Assembly (NCBI GenBank): GCA_019914995.1
Contig: CM034134.1
Coordinates: forward strand, 3,428,145 to 3,492,144
DNA from: Acanthochlamys bracteata
Lineage: Eukaryota > Streptophyta > Magnoliopsida > Pandanales > Velloziaceae
Direction: 5' to 3'
Length of the DNA: 64,000 bases
The translations under genes were made by a program, and so were the position numbers. The notes beneath the pieces were generated by a model. The model worked only from the letters and a program-made list of their open reading frames with translations. It was not told the origin of the DNA and did not search any database. Of the stretch, positions 33,262 to 46,200 are shown in pieces. Position 1 is the first letter of the stretch; each line of letters begins with the position of its first letter.

Positions 33262-35746
33262 CACTACTAAAAAATTTAGTCGGCAATGATCCAAAATCAG
33301 TCGGTAAACATAATTACCGACTGAAATTTATCTAGTCGATAAATGCTCGTCGCTAATGGGAATACCAACTGACACTTCATAACAGTCGGTAACATGTACA
33401 AACTTACCGACCAAAAGTTTGCAGTTAGTAAATTACCGATTCAAAAGTGTTACCGACTGAAAACTTTCAGTTGGTAAATACAAGTTAACCAATAAGAATT
33501 TAAGAAATATCCAACACATGCATTCATATTTTAGAAATATTATTTTGTTAATAAACAATATTCACATATAGTCATCAAAGCTATACATTAACATTCATAA
33601 AAATATTTTATTAGTACTACATCCATCAAAATCAATAGCGATGGATCTATGACAAACACTAGAGATGCATTCCAACAAGCTAGAGCTGGATTGCTTTGTT
33701 AAATAAGCAAGAAGAACAGTGAGAAGAATGGTTCCAATTGCATTGGCAACTAAACTACTGAGAATATAACAGATGGATCATGCCACTAAAGGTTGAGTAC
33801 ACAAAGCTTAGCATCATATGCTTCTCAAATTCTGCTTGATGTCGCTTCTGCCACTACTAGAAGTCATGCTCCTCCAACTCATGAACATGTAGGTACAAAT
33901 TCTGTGAAGTCAACCAGCTCATCTGTATTGCTATCTGTTAAGTAAATCATGCATTATGTTTAATCAGAAATTAACTAAGAAGAGCTCGTGTTTCATAATG
34001 TAAAAGCACTTCTAGAGGAGCTCATGTGGATGTGGAAAGCTCCAGCTATCATTCAATATCCAAAACCAACTAGATGATCAAGTTTTGCTACTTATAATTG
34101 CAACTAGAATAGCATAGGCTTTTCTTTCCTACTATAGTTAGGAAGGAATAACCATCGCCAAACTAAACTACTCTTCCAATTATATTTTTCTTTAATATTT
34201 TCTAGTCCCTTTTCAATTTGAAGTTGTCACACGTTCTCCATTAATCCAATATAAGATTATCTTCTTCATGAACCAATAAATTTAAGATGCTTTAGAAACC
34301 TTTTACATTAGAAAGTTGATAATTACCGCTTAGACAATTTTTCGCACCAGCTTTCTTAAAACTCCATTGAAGAGCTTTTGCAAGAGCCTAGATTTACCTG
34401 AAACAGTTAAGCAACTCCAATGATGAATTTATACTCACAAACTAGATATATATACATACCAGTTAAGCAGCTCTGTTGAAGTACTTGCTAGCGCCTACAG
34501 AAACACCCAAAGGTATTACAAAAACATAAAGTTATTAGATTATTATGACAGATACTTATCTTTAACAAAATAAACAAAAATTCACTTACCCTTAAAGCAA
34601 ATTGCTTAAACGAGTGTACTTCACAAATTGGCGCATATTAGAAAGCACATTATATCTAAGAGTATTTCTGATGTGTTGCCGCCTTCTCTAATCCATGGAT
34701 GTGTATAGCAACCAAAATTCCAATGATTATTCAGGAAGCCAACAAACTGAAAGTTACGGAGAGCTAAGAAAATAGACATCGAGCATTCAAGATTTGGCCA
34801 ACATCAAAATCCAAGAACTGTTAAAGAAACAAACAAAACTCAAGCATAAAACCCATTCCAATAAGTGGCTGGTTGTAAATTTTCAATACTGAAACTAACA
34901 AATCTCTAACCACTGAAAAACCCTTAACAACAGAGATAAAAAGAAAATTAAAAATAAAAACAACCAAAGAGAGCATCAAGAAAATACTGTTCATCACTCA
35001 AACATGAAGAATAAGGAACCCTTACCGTCCATAACTCGGCGAATATGGTCTCCATGGTGCCTCCATCCCAAGCCTAGCTAATCTTCAATAGCAATCTCTT
35101 TCACTCCCCCCAACATTCTCAACTCGAAGTCAAATGAAATGTTCTCAAGGTCTGTAAAGAAAACAATTAATTGAATGTAAATTTATTGCCGGAGATCACA
35201 AATCCAGCCAAAAATTGAGTGACTTATCTCAAAATTTTTAGAAAGATCAACATCTTTCGAAAGAAGGAGAGGAGTTAGGGTTTCTTTTTTGCCGCTTTGG
35301 AAAGGAATGAGAGAATTGGATGCGGTGTACTGAGAGGAGAACAGATCGCCAGTAATTATAGACCTAAAGTGAGGTACCGACTGAAGCACATACAGTCAAT
35401 AATTTGAAAGAAAATACCGACGGCAGAAACATAATAGTCGGCAATCCATGTAACTTACTGACTAAAAATTATATTGTCGATAATTTTGCTCGTTTTACTG
35501 ACTGATATCTATTCTTAATTGGTAATATTACCGACTAATATATTTCAATCGGAAATATTTATAGATTACCGACCGCAATACCTCTTTGTCGGTAAAATAT
35601 ATAATTTACCAACTGAATTAATATTTAGTCGGTAATGTAATAAATTTTATCCACTAATTTTATTTAGGTCGGTATGTGATATTTTTATCGACTGAATATT
35701 TTTAGTATGTAATATTCAGTCGGTAATGGTTATTTTTATAGTAGTG
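33262..35746. mobile_element. Non-autonomous CACTA-type DNA transposon
   Basis: The ends are CACTACTAAAAAAT at 33262 and, on the complement at 35746, CACTACTATAAAAAT. Both ends carry many copies of a TTACCGACTGAA / TTCAGTCGGTAA motif within about 230 bp (33280-33480) and 350 bp (35380-35740). The flanking triplets are CGT (33259-33261) and TGT (35747-35749), a one-mismatch 3-bp duplication as expected for CACTA. The chromovirus reverse transcriptase reading resumes on the other side. The 2.5 kb inside has no transposase; an exon-like piece on the minus strand (about 35153-35025, AG before and GTAAGG after) and a 68-codon open frame (35389-35183) are unrecognised. Confidence 0.85.
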
Positions 35747-36571
35747 TGTTTACTCGAAATTGATGGTATCCAGACTTTAGATCCAATTTAAAGACCCATC
35801 CTTTTTTTAAAAAAGGAGGACAGGTGAAGAAAACACGGAGCAGCCATGGTGTATGATGCATTGTGAGAGCATTTCTGCCACTATTTATTCAATCTCTCCC
35901 TTTTGCACTTGTGGGTACCGGAAGGGCCTTATGTTAGCTAGATTTTCCCCGGAATGAGAGGGATGCAACAATCATTATTCTTTTTGGTGGCATCTCCATA
36001 ATGGGACTCAAAACAGATGCATACTTGGAGATCAATGTTGCAGTTGTGGGTGTACTTCTAGAGAGCTTCTGGTCTTTGCCTCTAAGCTAGGCTCAACTGT
36101 CATGAAACATAAAGAGTGCAACTTGTGGCTGGAGTGTAGGCTAGTGAGCCGAGAAACCTGGCTTCGCCTATGCCTTGCAAAACAAATTCTCAGCCATATA
36201 GAGAGAAACGCATGTAGGACTTCTTCCAATCACAAACTACCTCTCCAAGGCCTTCAAACTATTGTATGCCAAAGGCAGCGGATATGCATCAATGTTCATC
36301 ATCACTCTTCAACCTTTAGAGGAATATGTTTGTATGCCACTCCAATCGATTGCTGGCTACCATTGCCCAACTCCATCTTCAAGGGCCGTACCACGTGTGG
36401 TATTAGCTGTTGTTTTGCAAGCCTCTCCGCTATGAAGTTGTGTACTCCCTGAATCAATTAGGGTAAGGACTCTTTGCTTTCTTATTTTGCCTTCTACTCT
36501 TACCGTTTGTGGACCAGTTAGCCCTTGAATTGCTCTCAATGACAAGACATCATCTTCTGGTGTTGCTTCCT
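35747..36571 (-). pseudogene. Chromovirus-type gypsy protease and reverse transcriptase start
   Basis: The minus strand reads MSLRAIQGLTGPQTVRVEGKIRKQRVLTLIDSGST (36545-36440), an aspartic protease with its DSG active site. It is broken right after the active site. A decayed linker follows, then SHNASYTMAAPC near 35850 and KLDLKSGYHQFRV at about 35800-35760, the start of the reverse-transcriptase palm. A stretch of the fingers is deleted. Copia A3 cuts off the upstream (gag) side at 36572. Confidence 0.82.
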
Positions 36572-37154
36572 TGTTAGAAATTGTAAAGCCACTATGTAAA
36601 TTAGTGGTTCATTAGAATGCAACAAATTAAATGTGCATTCATATTGGAATGCTAAGGATCAAGGAAGACCAATCATCACCCAAGAAGTTGGAAAGCCAAC
36701 GGTTAAGGACTTTGAAGCATCTTTTGGAAGATGGAAGACCAAAGGACTTGGACAATTAATGAGAAGATGAAAGAACAACCGTTTGGAAGTTCAACAGTCT
36801 CCTTGAGGCATTATATATATGAATGAGAGGCATTTGCTTGGAAGAGTGAACAAGATAGAAAAAGAGAAAGGATCATTCTCAAATCAAGTGTAAGAGATAT
36901 AAACAAAGCATTCTAGTGAGAGTTCCCACTTAAAGTGTAACACAAGAGTTTGTAATTGCTTTGGTTTAGTGATTTCTTTGAAGGCTAGTTTGCCTTCCCG
37001 TGGGATTTTTCTCGTTTTTTCCCACGTAAATCTCTTGTCTTTGTGATTGTCTTGCTCTTATCTCAATTCTCGTATTGGTTATGCAAGATCCTTGAGTGTG
37101 TTTTATAATTCCGCTGCGTCTATCGACAACCGAACACACTCGCAATTTCCAACA
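36572..37154 (+). repeat. 5' LTR of copia A3
   Basis: 583 bp with the CCACTA...TAGTGG stem near the start and a TATATATAT box near 36810. It is followed directly by GTGGTATCAGAGCC, the best-kept initiator tRNA-Met primer-binding site of the family. Confidence 0.92.
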
Positions 37155-37172
37155 AGTGGTATCAGAGCCATT
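37155..37172 (+). other. Primer-binding site of A3
   Basis: AGTGGTATCAGAGCCATT contains the full TGGTATCAGAGC complement of plant initiator tRNA-Met, one or two bases after the LTR. Confidence 0.85.
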
Positions 37173-37182
37173 AGTTTGTTGC

Positions 37183-39475
37183 GATGACAAGCAAGTACGG
37201 GATTGAGAAGAAATGCAAGACCATGGCAAGTAAGGTTGGAGGTGCGGATCCCTCGAGTGTCTCTTACTTGTGTCGCGTACTGATGATACAGTAATTGCTA
37301 CTTGTAACAAGTCTTGAAATTGCTGGAGTCAGTTCAATCAAGTTTATGGCAAATGGTGGAAGGTTATGCATCATCAGTAAGATGCGTTCTGTTTTTCGTT
37401 TTACAAAAAATTTGTTCTCTGTAGGATAACTGGATGACCTAGGCTGCAAGACTCGCGGTGGAGTTAGGATCATGGAGGTCATCAAAGACAGGTTAGAAAA
37501 ACTGGAGGTTAAAATGATCGATTCAAATCTGTATAAGGTGCATGGGGTGACACAGGTGCAGTAGATGCTTTGTGTTGCATTAGGCAATATTGGGGATATC
37601 ACGCGAATGTGACACCTAAAATTTGGGCACATCTTGGGACGTGATTTGAAGATCCTCAGGGATCGGAAGTTCCTGACGGGACTGTCCGAGGTAAAATTGC
37701 CGTTCTGCGAGTAGTGCGTCATCGGTTAGCAGCACTGTGAAAGATTTGGAGATCATTTTTAGTTTAAAGACAAACTCGACTTGTTTCACTCGAACTGAAA
37801 CTTGTATGTTTCTAATCCGAAATAAGTCGGATGTCTTTGAGGTATTCAAATTCTTTAAGACCCGGGCGGAATTTGATTCAGCAGTAGGATTAATTCCGAA
37901 AAATGCCTATGATATGCTGTAGATGTTTGGGGTATTACCTATGGGATCCCACTGCCCATACGGTTATCTTCAGCAGGGATGTCATCTTTGCGGGGGATCA
38001 ATGCAAATAGTGACTGAAGACGATGATGTAAGGGAGAAGGAGGCATCACTCCCAGCGGTGACCACATCGATACTAGAGGAGAATGATGGGAAGGACGATC
38101 CTAATCTGGAGCCTGAACCAGCTGATGAGCACATGGAAGAGGATGGAGTTCCCAGACCTACATCCCTTAGGCGTTCCACTCGCAAGAGAAACACACCTAA
38201 GAGATATGAGGACTATTTTATGGAGCTATCTCAATCTGCATATTGCTTATTCACAGAAGAAGGAGAGTCATCTTCTCTCAAGGAAGCACTGGAGAGTCTA
38301 GATGTGTCTCTATGGATGGAAGCTATGCAGGAAGAGCTTGAGTCAGTTCATAAAAATAGGATATGGGAGCTGATCCCTCTGCCCCAAAGTCGTAAGGCTA
38401 TTTGGAATAAATGAATCTACAAGATCAAGCGAGACTGGAATGATCAAATAAAACGGTATTGTGCTCCGCTGGAGGTGGATGGCTATGCATAGAAGGAAGA
38501 AATCGACTTTGATGAGATCTTCTCTCCAGTGGTACGTTTTAATGTGGTCTTAGTGTTGTGTGCATCATCGGTTCTCAATCTTGAACAGCTCAATGTCAAA
38601 CAGTATTTTTGCATAGGGAGCTTGAAGATGAGAAATATATGGTCTAGACAGAAGGCTTTGCCGTGAAAGGTAGGGAGGATTTGATTTGTCGGTTGGGCAA
38701 ATCTCTTTATGAGCTTAAGCAAGCACTGTGATGTTGGTATAAGAGATTTGATTCTTGTGTCGGGAGCCTTGAATACAGCAAGCTGGTCTCAAACTCTTGT
38801 GTGTACATCAAGAGATTTGAGGGAGGTGGATTTGTCATCTTGCTGCTGTATGTGGATGATATGCTTGTGGCAGGTCCAAGCATGGATCGCATCCAAAAGT
38901 TGAATCTCAAATGGCTAGTGAATTCGAAACCAAGAACTTGGGGCCGACAAACAGAATCTTGGGGATGCAGATATGGCGAGATAAAGGCAATAAAGAGATT
39001 CGACTGTCTCAGGCTAGTTATCTGAGGAAAGTGTTGGAGCGGTTCAACATGCATGGTGGAAAGCTGATATCTTCCCCGCTTTCTATTAGTCTCAAATTAT
39101 TCTCTTTGTTATTTCCTATCCAGAAGCAAGAAAGAATAGAGATGTCTCGGATACTATATGCATCAGTAGTGGGAAGCCTAATGTATGACATGATTTGCAC
39201 TCGGCCTGACATTGCACGTGCAGTGAGAGTGGTAAGTAGATTCATGGCATGTCCTGGCATAGAGCATTGGAAGGCGGTGAAAAGGATCCTTCGGTATGTG
39301 AAACGAACCTTGAATGCTGCATTGTCTTGCAGAGGATCTAGAGTTATTGTTAAAGGGTTTGTTGATATAGACTATGCAGGTGATTTGGGTAGGAGGTTCT
39401 TTTCAGTGGGAGCATTGATATGCTCAAGATTCCTACCAAAGAGAACCCTGCGGATGTCTTAACTGAGGCGATAAC
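37183..39475 (+). pseudogene. gag-pol remnant of copia A3
   Basis: The gag start (MTSKYGIEKKCKTM) leads after a short stretch into the region behind the protease; the active site itself is gone. VTPKIWAH-type pre-integrase remains lie near 37605. KSDVFEVFKFFKTRAEFDSAVG (37830) is the integrase scrap, joined as in A1 and A2 to DAYDML, then the acidic linker DDDVREKEASLP (38015). Reverse transcriptase runs 38255-39290, with stops at 38412 and 38490 and the YVDDMLVAGPSMDRI box at 38850. A 183-codon open stretch (38911-39462) covers the end of reverse transcriptase and a truncated RNase H (DIDYAGDLGRR) fused to the pol C-terminus. Confidence 0.92.
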
Positions 39476-39763
39476 CCTTGACATATTTTTTATTTTGTAG
39501 ATCTCTGTATGAAACCACAATGGGGAACAGCATTGGATGTGACCGTTGTCACAAAGAAAGTCGAAAGAAAATCACTTCAAGATAGCAATAGAACCGGGGA
39601 AAGATAGGCAACGGTATGAGGTAAAGGAAGTCAGCTAGCATGCGTGCTAGCCCTGCTCCTCTCAATCGTACCTATTTTCAATGTCATCGAATTTTGACGC
39701 TTACGTATCGGTTTCTTGTTATTCTTAAATTGCAATTTACAAAGTGTCTTTAAGTGGGAGATT

Positions 39764-40333
39764 TGTTAGAAATTGTAAAGCGACTATGTAAATTAGTGAT
39801 TCATTAGAATGCAACAAGTTAAATGTGCATTCATATTGGAATGCCAAAGATCAAGGAAGACGAATCATCACCCAAGAAGTTGGAAAGCCAACGGTCAAGG
39901 ATTTTAAAGCATCTCTTGAAAGATGGAAGACCGAAGGAGTTGGACAATTAACGGGAAGATGAAATGACAATCGTTTGGAAGTTCAAGAGTCTCCTTGAGG
40001 CATTATATATATGAATGAAAGTCATTTGTTTGCAAGATAGAAAATGAGAAAGGATCATTCTCACATCAAATGTGATATATATAAACAAAGCATTCTAGTG
40101 AGAGTTCGCACTTAAAGTGTAACACGAGTTTGTAATTGTTTTGGTTTAGTGATTTCCTTTAAGGCTAGTTTGCCTTTCCGTGTGGTTTTTCTCGTTTTTC
40201 CCACGTAAATCTCTTGTCTTTGTGATTGTCTTGCTCTTGTCTCAATTCTCGTATTTCTTACGCAAGATCTTTGAGTGTGTTTTATATTTTCGTTGCATCT
40301 ATCGACAACCGAACACACTCTCTATTTTCAACA
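39764..40333 (+). repeat. 3' LTR of copia A3
   Basis: 570 bp, preceded by AAGTGGGAGAT. It ends TCTATTTTCAACA. The TATATATAT box lies near 40005. Confidence 0.92.
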
Positions 40334-42894
40334 TACTAGATACTAGGGAATTGGAAATAGAGAGTAGCTATGGCTTGGTTGAAAGACCTGATCATTTCAC
40401 CCAGATATGTGAATTACTCATAAGTAGACGTAACCTCCAACAACTAAAGTTCATCACTAGGGATTTCAGGCACAATATTTAGCTATCAAGGAGCAGCAAC
40501 CGTTATAGAACTGAACAAAAATCTCAAAACAATAACGTGCATCCTTAAACTACAACTGGCATATGGACAAGCTAAGATCATAATCTGAACACATTGCAAT
40601 AATCACTGCCAACAGTCATCTTAGGAAAAAGCACAAAATGATAAAAATAAGCTTTAAATTGTTGAGATATCAAAATAAGAATACTAGGAAAGAACAGATC
40701 TATATACCTTAAAATAGTATCAAGACAATAAAAGTCTAATATTACAAGCTTAAAATTTCAACGCTATAAATTTAACTTCAAGTGAATTCTAAAAATGCTA
40801 TAGAGTCCTAACAACGACTGAAGCCACAACAATCTTTCCTTACTCATTTTATGTTATGCATGCAACAATACATTGGTATCCCAAACCAACAAATGAAAAT
40901 TTTGAAACGTTTGATCGAAAAATAAAGAAGTTGTCTACGATAGTATTCACTACCAACTACTTAAAATACAGGTCACATGGCTAAACATATTACTCTATGA
41001 TCTATACTGAAGAACATTCACTATAAAAGTTTTCCTAATCGCAAGTCTAGACCAACTCCCATAGGATTTCTCAATGGCAAACATTACAGACTTAATAAAT
41101 TGCATAGATCTAATGAAAATTATTCATTGAATCACAATTATATAGTTCAAAAAAGATAAAGCATCAAGATAATACTCCAATTTAAAATCATACATAATAG
41201 GGGTACAGTGAGAGCGCTTAATCTTAGAGCCACCAACAGAGAAAAAAAAGAAATAATGAAATTCAATTGACTCTATCACATAACCAAGTAAGTCGAACAC
41301 AATTACACTTACATGAAGCAATTATTTGGTTGTACAGCAACAACTCTATTAGCTGAAGGAATCAAACCTTCACAAACATGTTGCCCACATTACCAACTAC
41401 TGAAAATAGCTTAATAGCTAAACATAAAGCCAAAAATAGTTATACCTACATTATACACCTCAAGGAAGAACATAATAAAAGACATTTAACATGATGCAAT
41501 CTCATATAGGAATACCGAGAGCATACCAAATACTAGGCAATACATTAAACCAGTACTTTGGTAAGCATGCCATACATGTGACACACCAAAAAATAGAATA
41601 TATCAACTATCACAAGATTATAAGCATCAAAAGGAAAAATGGCCTTATAGTATAATTCAAATCAACATGCAAGAGCACTAAATCATCAACCGCTATACTT
41701 TAAAGTTGCTAATATAAAGTCTACATAGATAAAATAACTCCACAAAAAGACATATGATAATAACAATAACAACAATAACAAATATGAAGTTACAATAACT
41801 CCCCACTTAGGAGAAGTTATGACAACTATCCACTATGATGGTTGTGAGTTATAAGTATATTCCTAAATGAATGATTGGTACTCTCTCTATCTTAATCTAC
41901 ACCTAAAGGTTGTTGTCGATTCCATCACCTTATAAGTATTGCTTTAGAATTAAGTAAAGACCAAAAGGAAAAAATATAAAACTTGCAATAAGCAAACAAT
42001 TGTGAAGATAAGCATTATGGATCAAGGTATGTCTTGGTTTTATTAAGGTTTCTAAAAATCATTGAGTTTCTAGATCTTCATATAATGATCTATGTGAAAT
42101 TTGATATTAAGAATTATGAAAGTATATAATAGCATGATCATGAAATTTAATTAAGCAAGCTAGAGGTTAGTAGATAATCTGTATAGTTGCACTCGCTATA
42201 TTTTCACATCATCAAATACCTTCACTACTAACCATAACGCAATCACAAATGAGGATGAATCCATTAACACATAACAAGATCAAATTCACCAGATTCTATC
42301 AACTTATCTTTATGCTCAACCATAGTCATTTTGTACACATCCTCTGTAAAGTGTGCACGGTATCGCGTGTTACATCACACTTGGTGTAAGTATTAAGAGA
42401 GGTACCGCTACTAGAATTCCATCTATATCATGTTCGACTTGTACGCATATACACCGATGTAAAGCTTGTGACGTGCGATCTTGGTCCTTAACACATTTGA
42501 GAAAACTTCACAACTCGCCTCAATACCATACGTCCGACGAATAATGTGCAGCATGTAGAATTCTTTACCCTATTACTATAAGCGTACGCAGACTAAAAGA
42601 CTACTTCACAAAATCATAAGCCTAATGAAAATATAATGCTATCATTTGAGCAAGTTTTGAAAAAATTGTAAACCTAGTGAAAATACTAGCATCAAAATGA
42701 TTATCGAAACCCAACGAGAATGCTAATGCTGATACAGATATTGGACACCTAAGCGGGGACACTAACCCTAACGCATCCTTTTAAGCCTCAACAAGTATAC
42801 TAACATGAATGAAATCATTCGAATACAATAATACAAATGCAATTGTCCTACTGTTCTGTACTCTCTAAAGACCTAAATGGCTTTGATACCAATT
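40334..42894 (-). mobile_element. Internal region of a non-coding LTR element (LARD-like), copy 2
   Basis: Very AT-rich, with no gag or pol motif in six frames. Its high-coordinate part resembles 16600-17236 and ends in the same kind of primer-binding site (plus strand GGCTTTGATACCAATT, 42880-42894). The low end is not defined, and the second LTR is not found before copia A3. Short open frames (40180-40482, 42353-42544) have no recognisable similarity. Confidence 0.48.
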
Positions 42895-43260
42895 TGTCAC
42901 ATTCCAATCGTGGGATCATCACTGGCACTGGTCTAAAACAAATTCAAGTCAAATCCAGACTCAGCGTAGCCTAATAACCTACTTAACTTCAACCAACCCA
43001 ATCCAACTGCAAGTTCATCACATGCCAATATACTTAAAGTTGTGACAAAACCTCCCCTGTAAACTAGGAGAAGACTCTCGAACCAATGGGAAAAAGTGAA
43101 GAAATAAAAAGAATGAGAAATAAAATAGAAAGGCAAATGAAGACATGGCCAATGGACTCTGGGCAATTATATTTTTGTGAATTAAATGTTGCTAGCCCTT
43201 GAGCTAAAAAGGTCCAAAAGGATAAGCTTTCATTACAAAATTTTTCCTAACTAAACTTGG
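42895..43260 (-). repeat. LTR start of LARD-like copy 2
   Basis: It starts TGTCACATTCCAATCGTGGG next to the primer-binding site and resembles 17237 onward. The far end is uncertain; I place it only approximately. Confidence 0.45.
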
Positions 43261-46200
43261 AGCACTACAATAATGATAAATTATGGAGAAGTTTTATTCT
43301 TGTTTGAGTCGGAATACACCACCAACTTTGAGTAAAATTTTTTATGCATTTCATTGATGATGAATCAACGTTATGTACGATGACCTAACTTCTACCGCTA
43401 ACGAACTTCACAGGTTCTCCTAACTACATTACGGGTGCATTCGTTTACTCATTTAAGTTATTTCACTCTACAAACAAGTGACTTCTCATGTTCTTTAAAA
43501 TTGAAATTCATTTACACCATACAACTCACTTTCTATAATTTAAGATGAATCACTTACAACTTAGCTTCCCCACTCACTTCATTTTTCCAAGCACTCCCAA
43601 TCCAAACCTCTTGCCTCTCCCGTTCTTCTTCCCAATCGTTATCTCTCCCATTCTTCTTCCCGCTCTCTCCAGATCGCGTCCGTTTTGAAGAAAAAGGTAT
43701 TGATCTAACGACTTTTTCTCTCCATCTGTATTTGATTTCGTTTTCTCTCTTTCTTCACAAGACAGATCAGAGAAACTAAGAGATTGATCTACATTCTCAA
43801 ATATGTTGAATCTATGAAGAAGAGAAATCGAGAGATTGATCTCTCTCAGATCTATTGAATCTATGAAAAATCGAAAGATCTATCTCTCTATCTGCAGTTG
43901 TAAGAAAAAGGGATTGAGATCGTCACAGATCTCATTTGGATAAGAGATCTTTATATCTGAACAACTTTATTTTCTCGTGATTTGTGGAGTTTTTTAGAGC
44001 ATTTTGTGTTTGTAGAGATTTTTGAGATTTTTTTACTAGATCTATTATATATTGGCCCAATGATTGTTACTATTTGTGTTTTATCTTTAAGAAAACTCTT
44101 TATTGAAGATTACATAGTTGTTATATGACTTCAAATAAAACTATTTATGTGGTTATTAATCAGTAATCAATTTATAACTTCTAAGTTTGGCAGAATTTTT
44201 GTGTATGTGATAGTAGTGTCGTTGAAAAATGCTATGCTTTTATGTGCTTTATGCTTCGCTAACGTCAGTGTATACTGTTGTTCTAGATTAGAATTATAAG
44301 TTTAGAAGTTCTGAATATGATCTTACTGCAAAGAAGTTAGTCACACTAGTTAGAGAAATTATTATAAATAGACGGTATGGATGCGGTGCAATAACTTTCT
44401 CAGGGTTAGCAATTGTTTGGGTAAATGTTTTGGCTTTTAATAAAATGTCTAGGATGATTTGAGACTTGTGGAAAGAAATTATGGTGATGGACAAACTAAT
44501 TCTATTGAGCCCCAGTATTTAGAGCCATGGACGTAGCTTTTCTTCTTCTTAATTCAACTTGGTCCTTCTGCAATCATAAAGCATATATAAATGTACCTTG
44601 GTGGTTTCAAAACTTTTAATCTGAGCATATGTGAGCTTCGTTAGCTTCTCTTTCTAATAAATGTGACTGATGTTGCTTTAATTTGGCAACTTGCAACTGC
44701 AAAGTAGCCAGATGTAAGATCAAAGTTTTAACATTCGAACCTTCAAGGTTTGTACGTTGCGTGTGTATTATTGGTGTTCGATTGTGCTAACATGAGTATG
44801 CGCAGATCTCGTGCTGGAACCTCATTCTCAGCATAATCCGTACTTATATGAAGTTTGCATCTCATGTACTACATGTACTACTCTTCACCAAATAATGGAA
44901 TTTCTTGTGTAATAAATGTTCTAATATGTTTTGCTATTTAATATAAATATAAAGTATACATATGCTTTGTAGTAAAATTGTAATATAATATTGTATTTGT
45001 TAAATATAAGTGTATGATAAATGATTTTGCAGTGAAAATTATAATTATATTATTATAGTTGTAAAATATAAATGAGACATATATATTGTGTAAAAAATTT
45101 GTGTAATATAATATATATTATTAATTACTGCATTTATAGTGTTGTAAGATATTATACTTGTATATGTGTTGTGTTATAATGATTGGAATTATAATATTAT
45201 AGTTGTGAAATGATATGTAAAAGTGTATTAGATCTATGTCATGTATTTTTTTGAAGATGATGAAAAAGTATCAAAAAGAATCGGTAGTGATAATATTATT
45301 ATTTAAAACGTAGGTTTATTTTTATCTGAAAAAATAATTAAAAAATTAGTCTTAGCATGAAAATTTATAAACTATGAAAAAATTTATTTGGAAAAATAAT
45401 AGTTTTAATATGGCAAATTATAAAATTAATATAAATATAGTGTATCTATATCATGTACTAAAAATTATACTATAATATTATAGTTGTGTAGTAAAATGTA
45501 TATAAAAATAAAAATTATGAATTAATATTATACTTGTGCAAAAAGTGATAATAATATAATTAATACATTTTTAGTATCTTTTTACTACGTTACAATATTG
45601 ATTTCTTATATATTTAAGCTAAGTTGTATTGTTTGTGTGAATAATAGGTGAGCATTGAAGAGATAAAAGAATTATCAAAAGGAAGGTTGGGCCTAGTTGT
45701 AACCCAACATCAAAGGAATTGTCAAATCCAAAAGGACTATTAACATCAAAGATTATTATGATTATGTTAAGCTAAGCATCTCATGTGAAACCGAAGCAAT
45801 TAAAAGTCTAAAACTCTCCAATCATGCGGGACTCATCTTTTTCGCTGAGGAGAACAAAATACCAACCCTATTTCTTCATCCAATGTCGGAAGTTTTCCTA
45901 AAATCGTCTACACCTAATTCTTGCTGGAATCAATATCATTCAAGCAGATTTACTTTCTCCAGCAAATATTCTTGAAGTTTTCCTCTCCAAATAAAATTTT
46001 TCACAACCACTGAGAGGGAAGCGCGAGAGCTGTGAGTTTGAGAGAGGAAGAATTTCTTTTCTCTCCTTCTAATTGATTTTGATTTGGAGTGGGATTCCTA
46101 AGGAGGATCAGAGGTGTATAAGAAGGGAGGAAGTGGAGGACAGACCAGGGGAATAGAACGAAATTAACATGCAGGAGAAAAGGGAACGAATCAGTGGCCA

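Larger units (their letters stand above)
36572..40333 (+). mobile_element. Tork/Tnt1-like copia copy A3
   Basis: Borders are TGTTAGAAATTGTAAAG and TATTTTCAACA. The family and internal arrangement match A1 and A2, and reverse transcriptase is the best kept of the three. The flanking pentamers TTCCT (36567-36571) and TACTA (40334-40338) do not match. Chromovirus sequence lies only on the left, so a rearrangement at one border is likely. Confidence 0.92.

Noticed and set aside
34900..35390. Captured host gene inside the CACTA-type element
   Set aside because: Splice-like borders and a 68-codon frame are present, but no protein similarity is recognised and the exon-like piece contains a stop; kept only as a possibility in the findings.
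43560..43960. Possible host gene 5' leader and first intron
   Set aside because: CT-rich with a donor-like GTATTG, but no coding frame, start codon context or downstream exon could be found.
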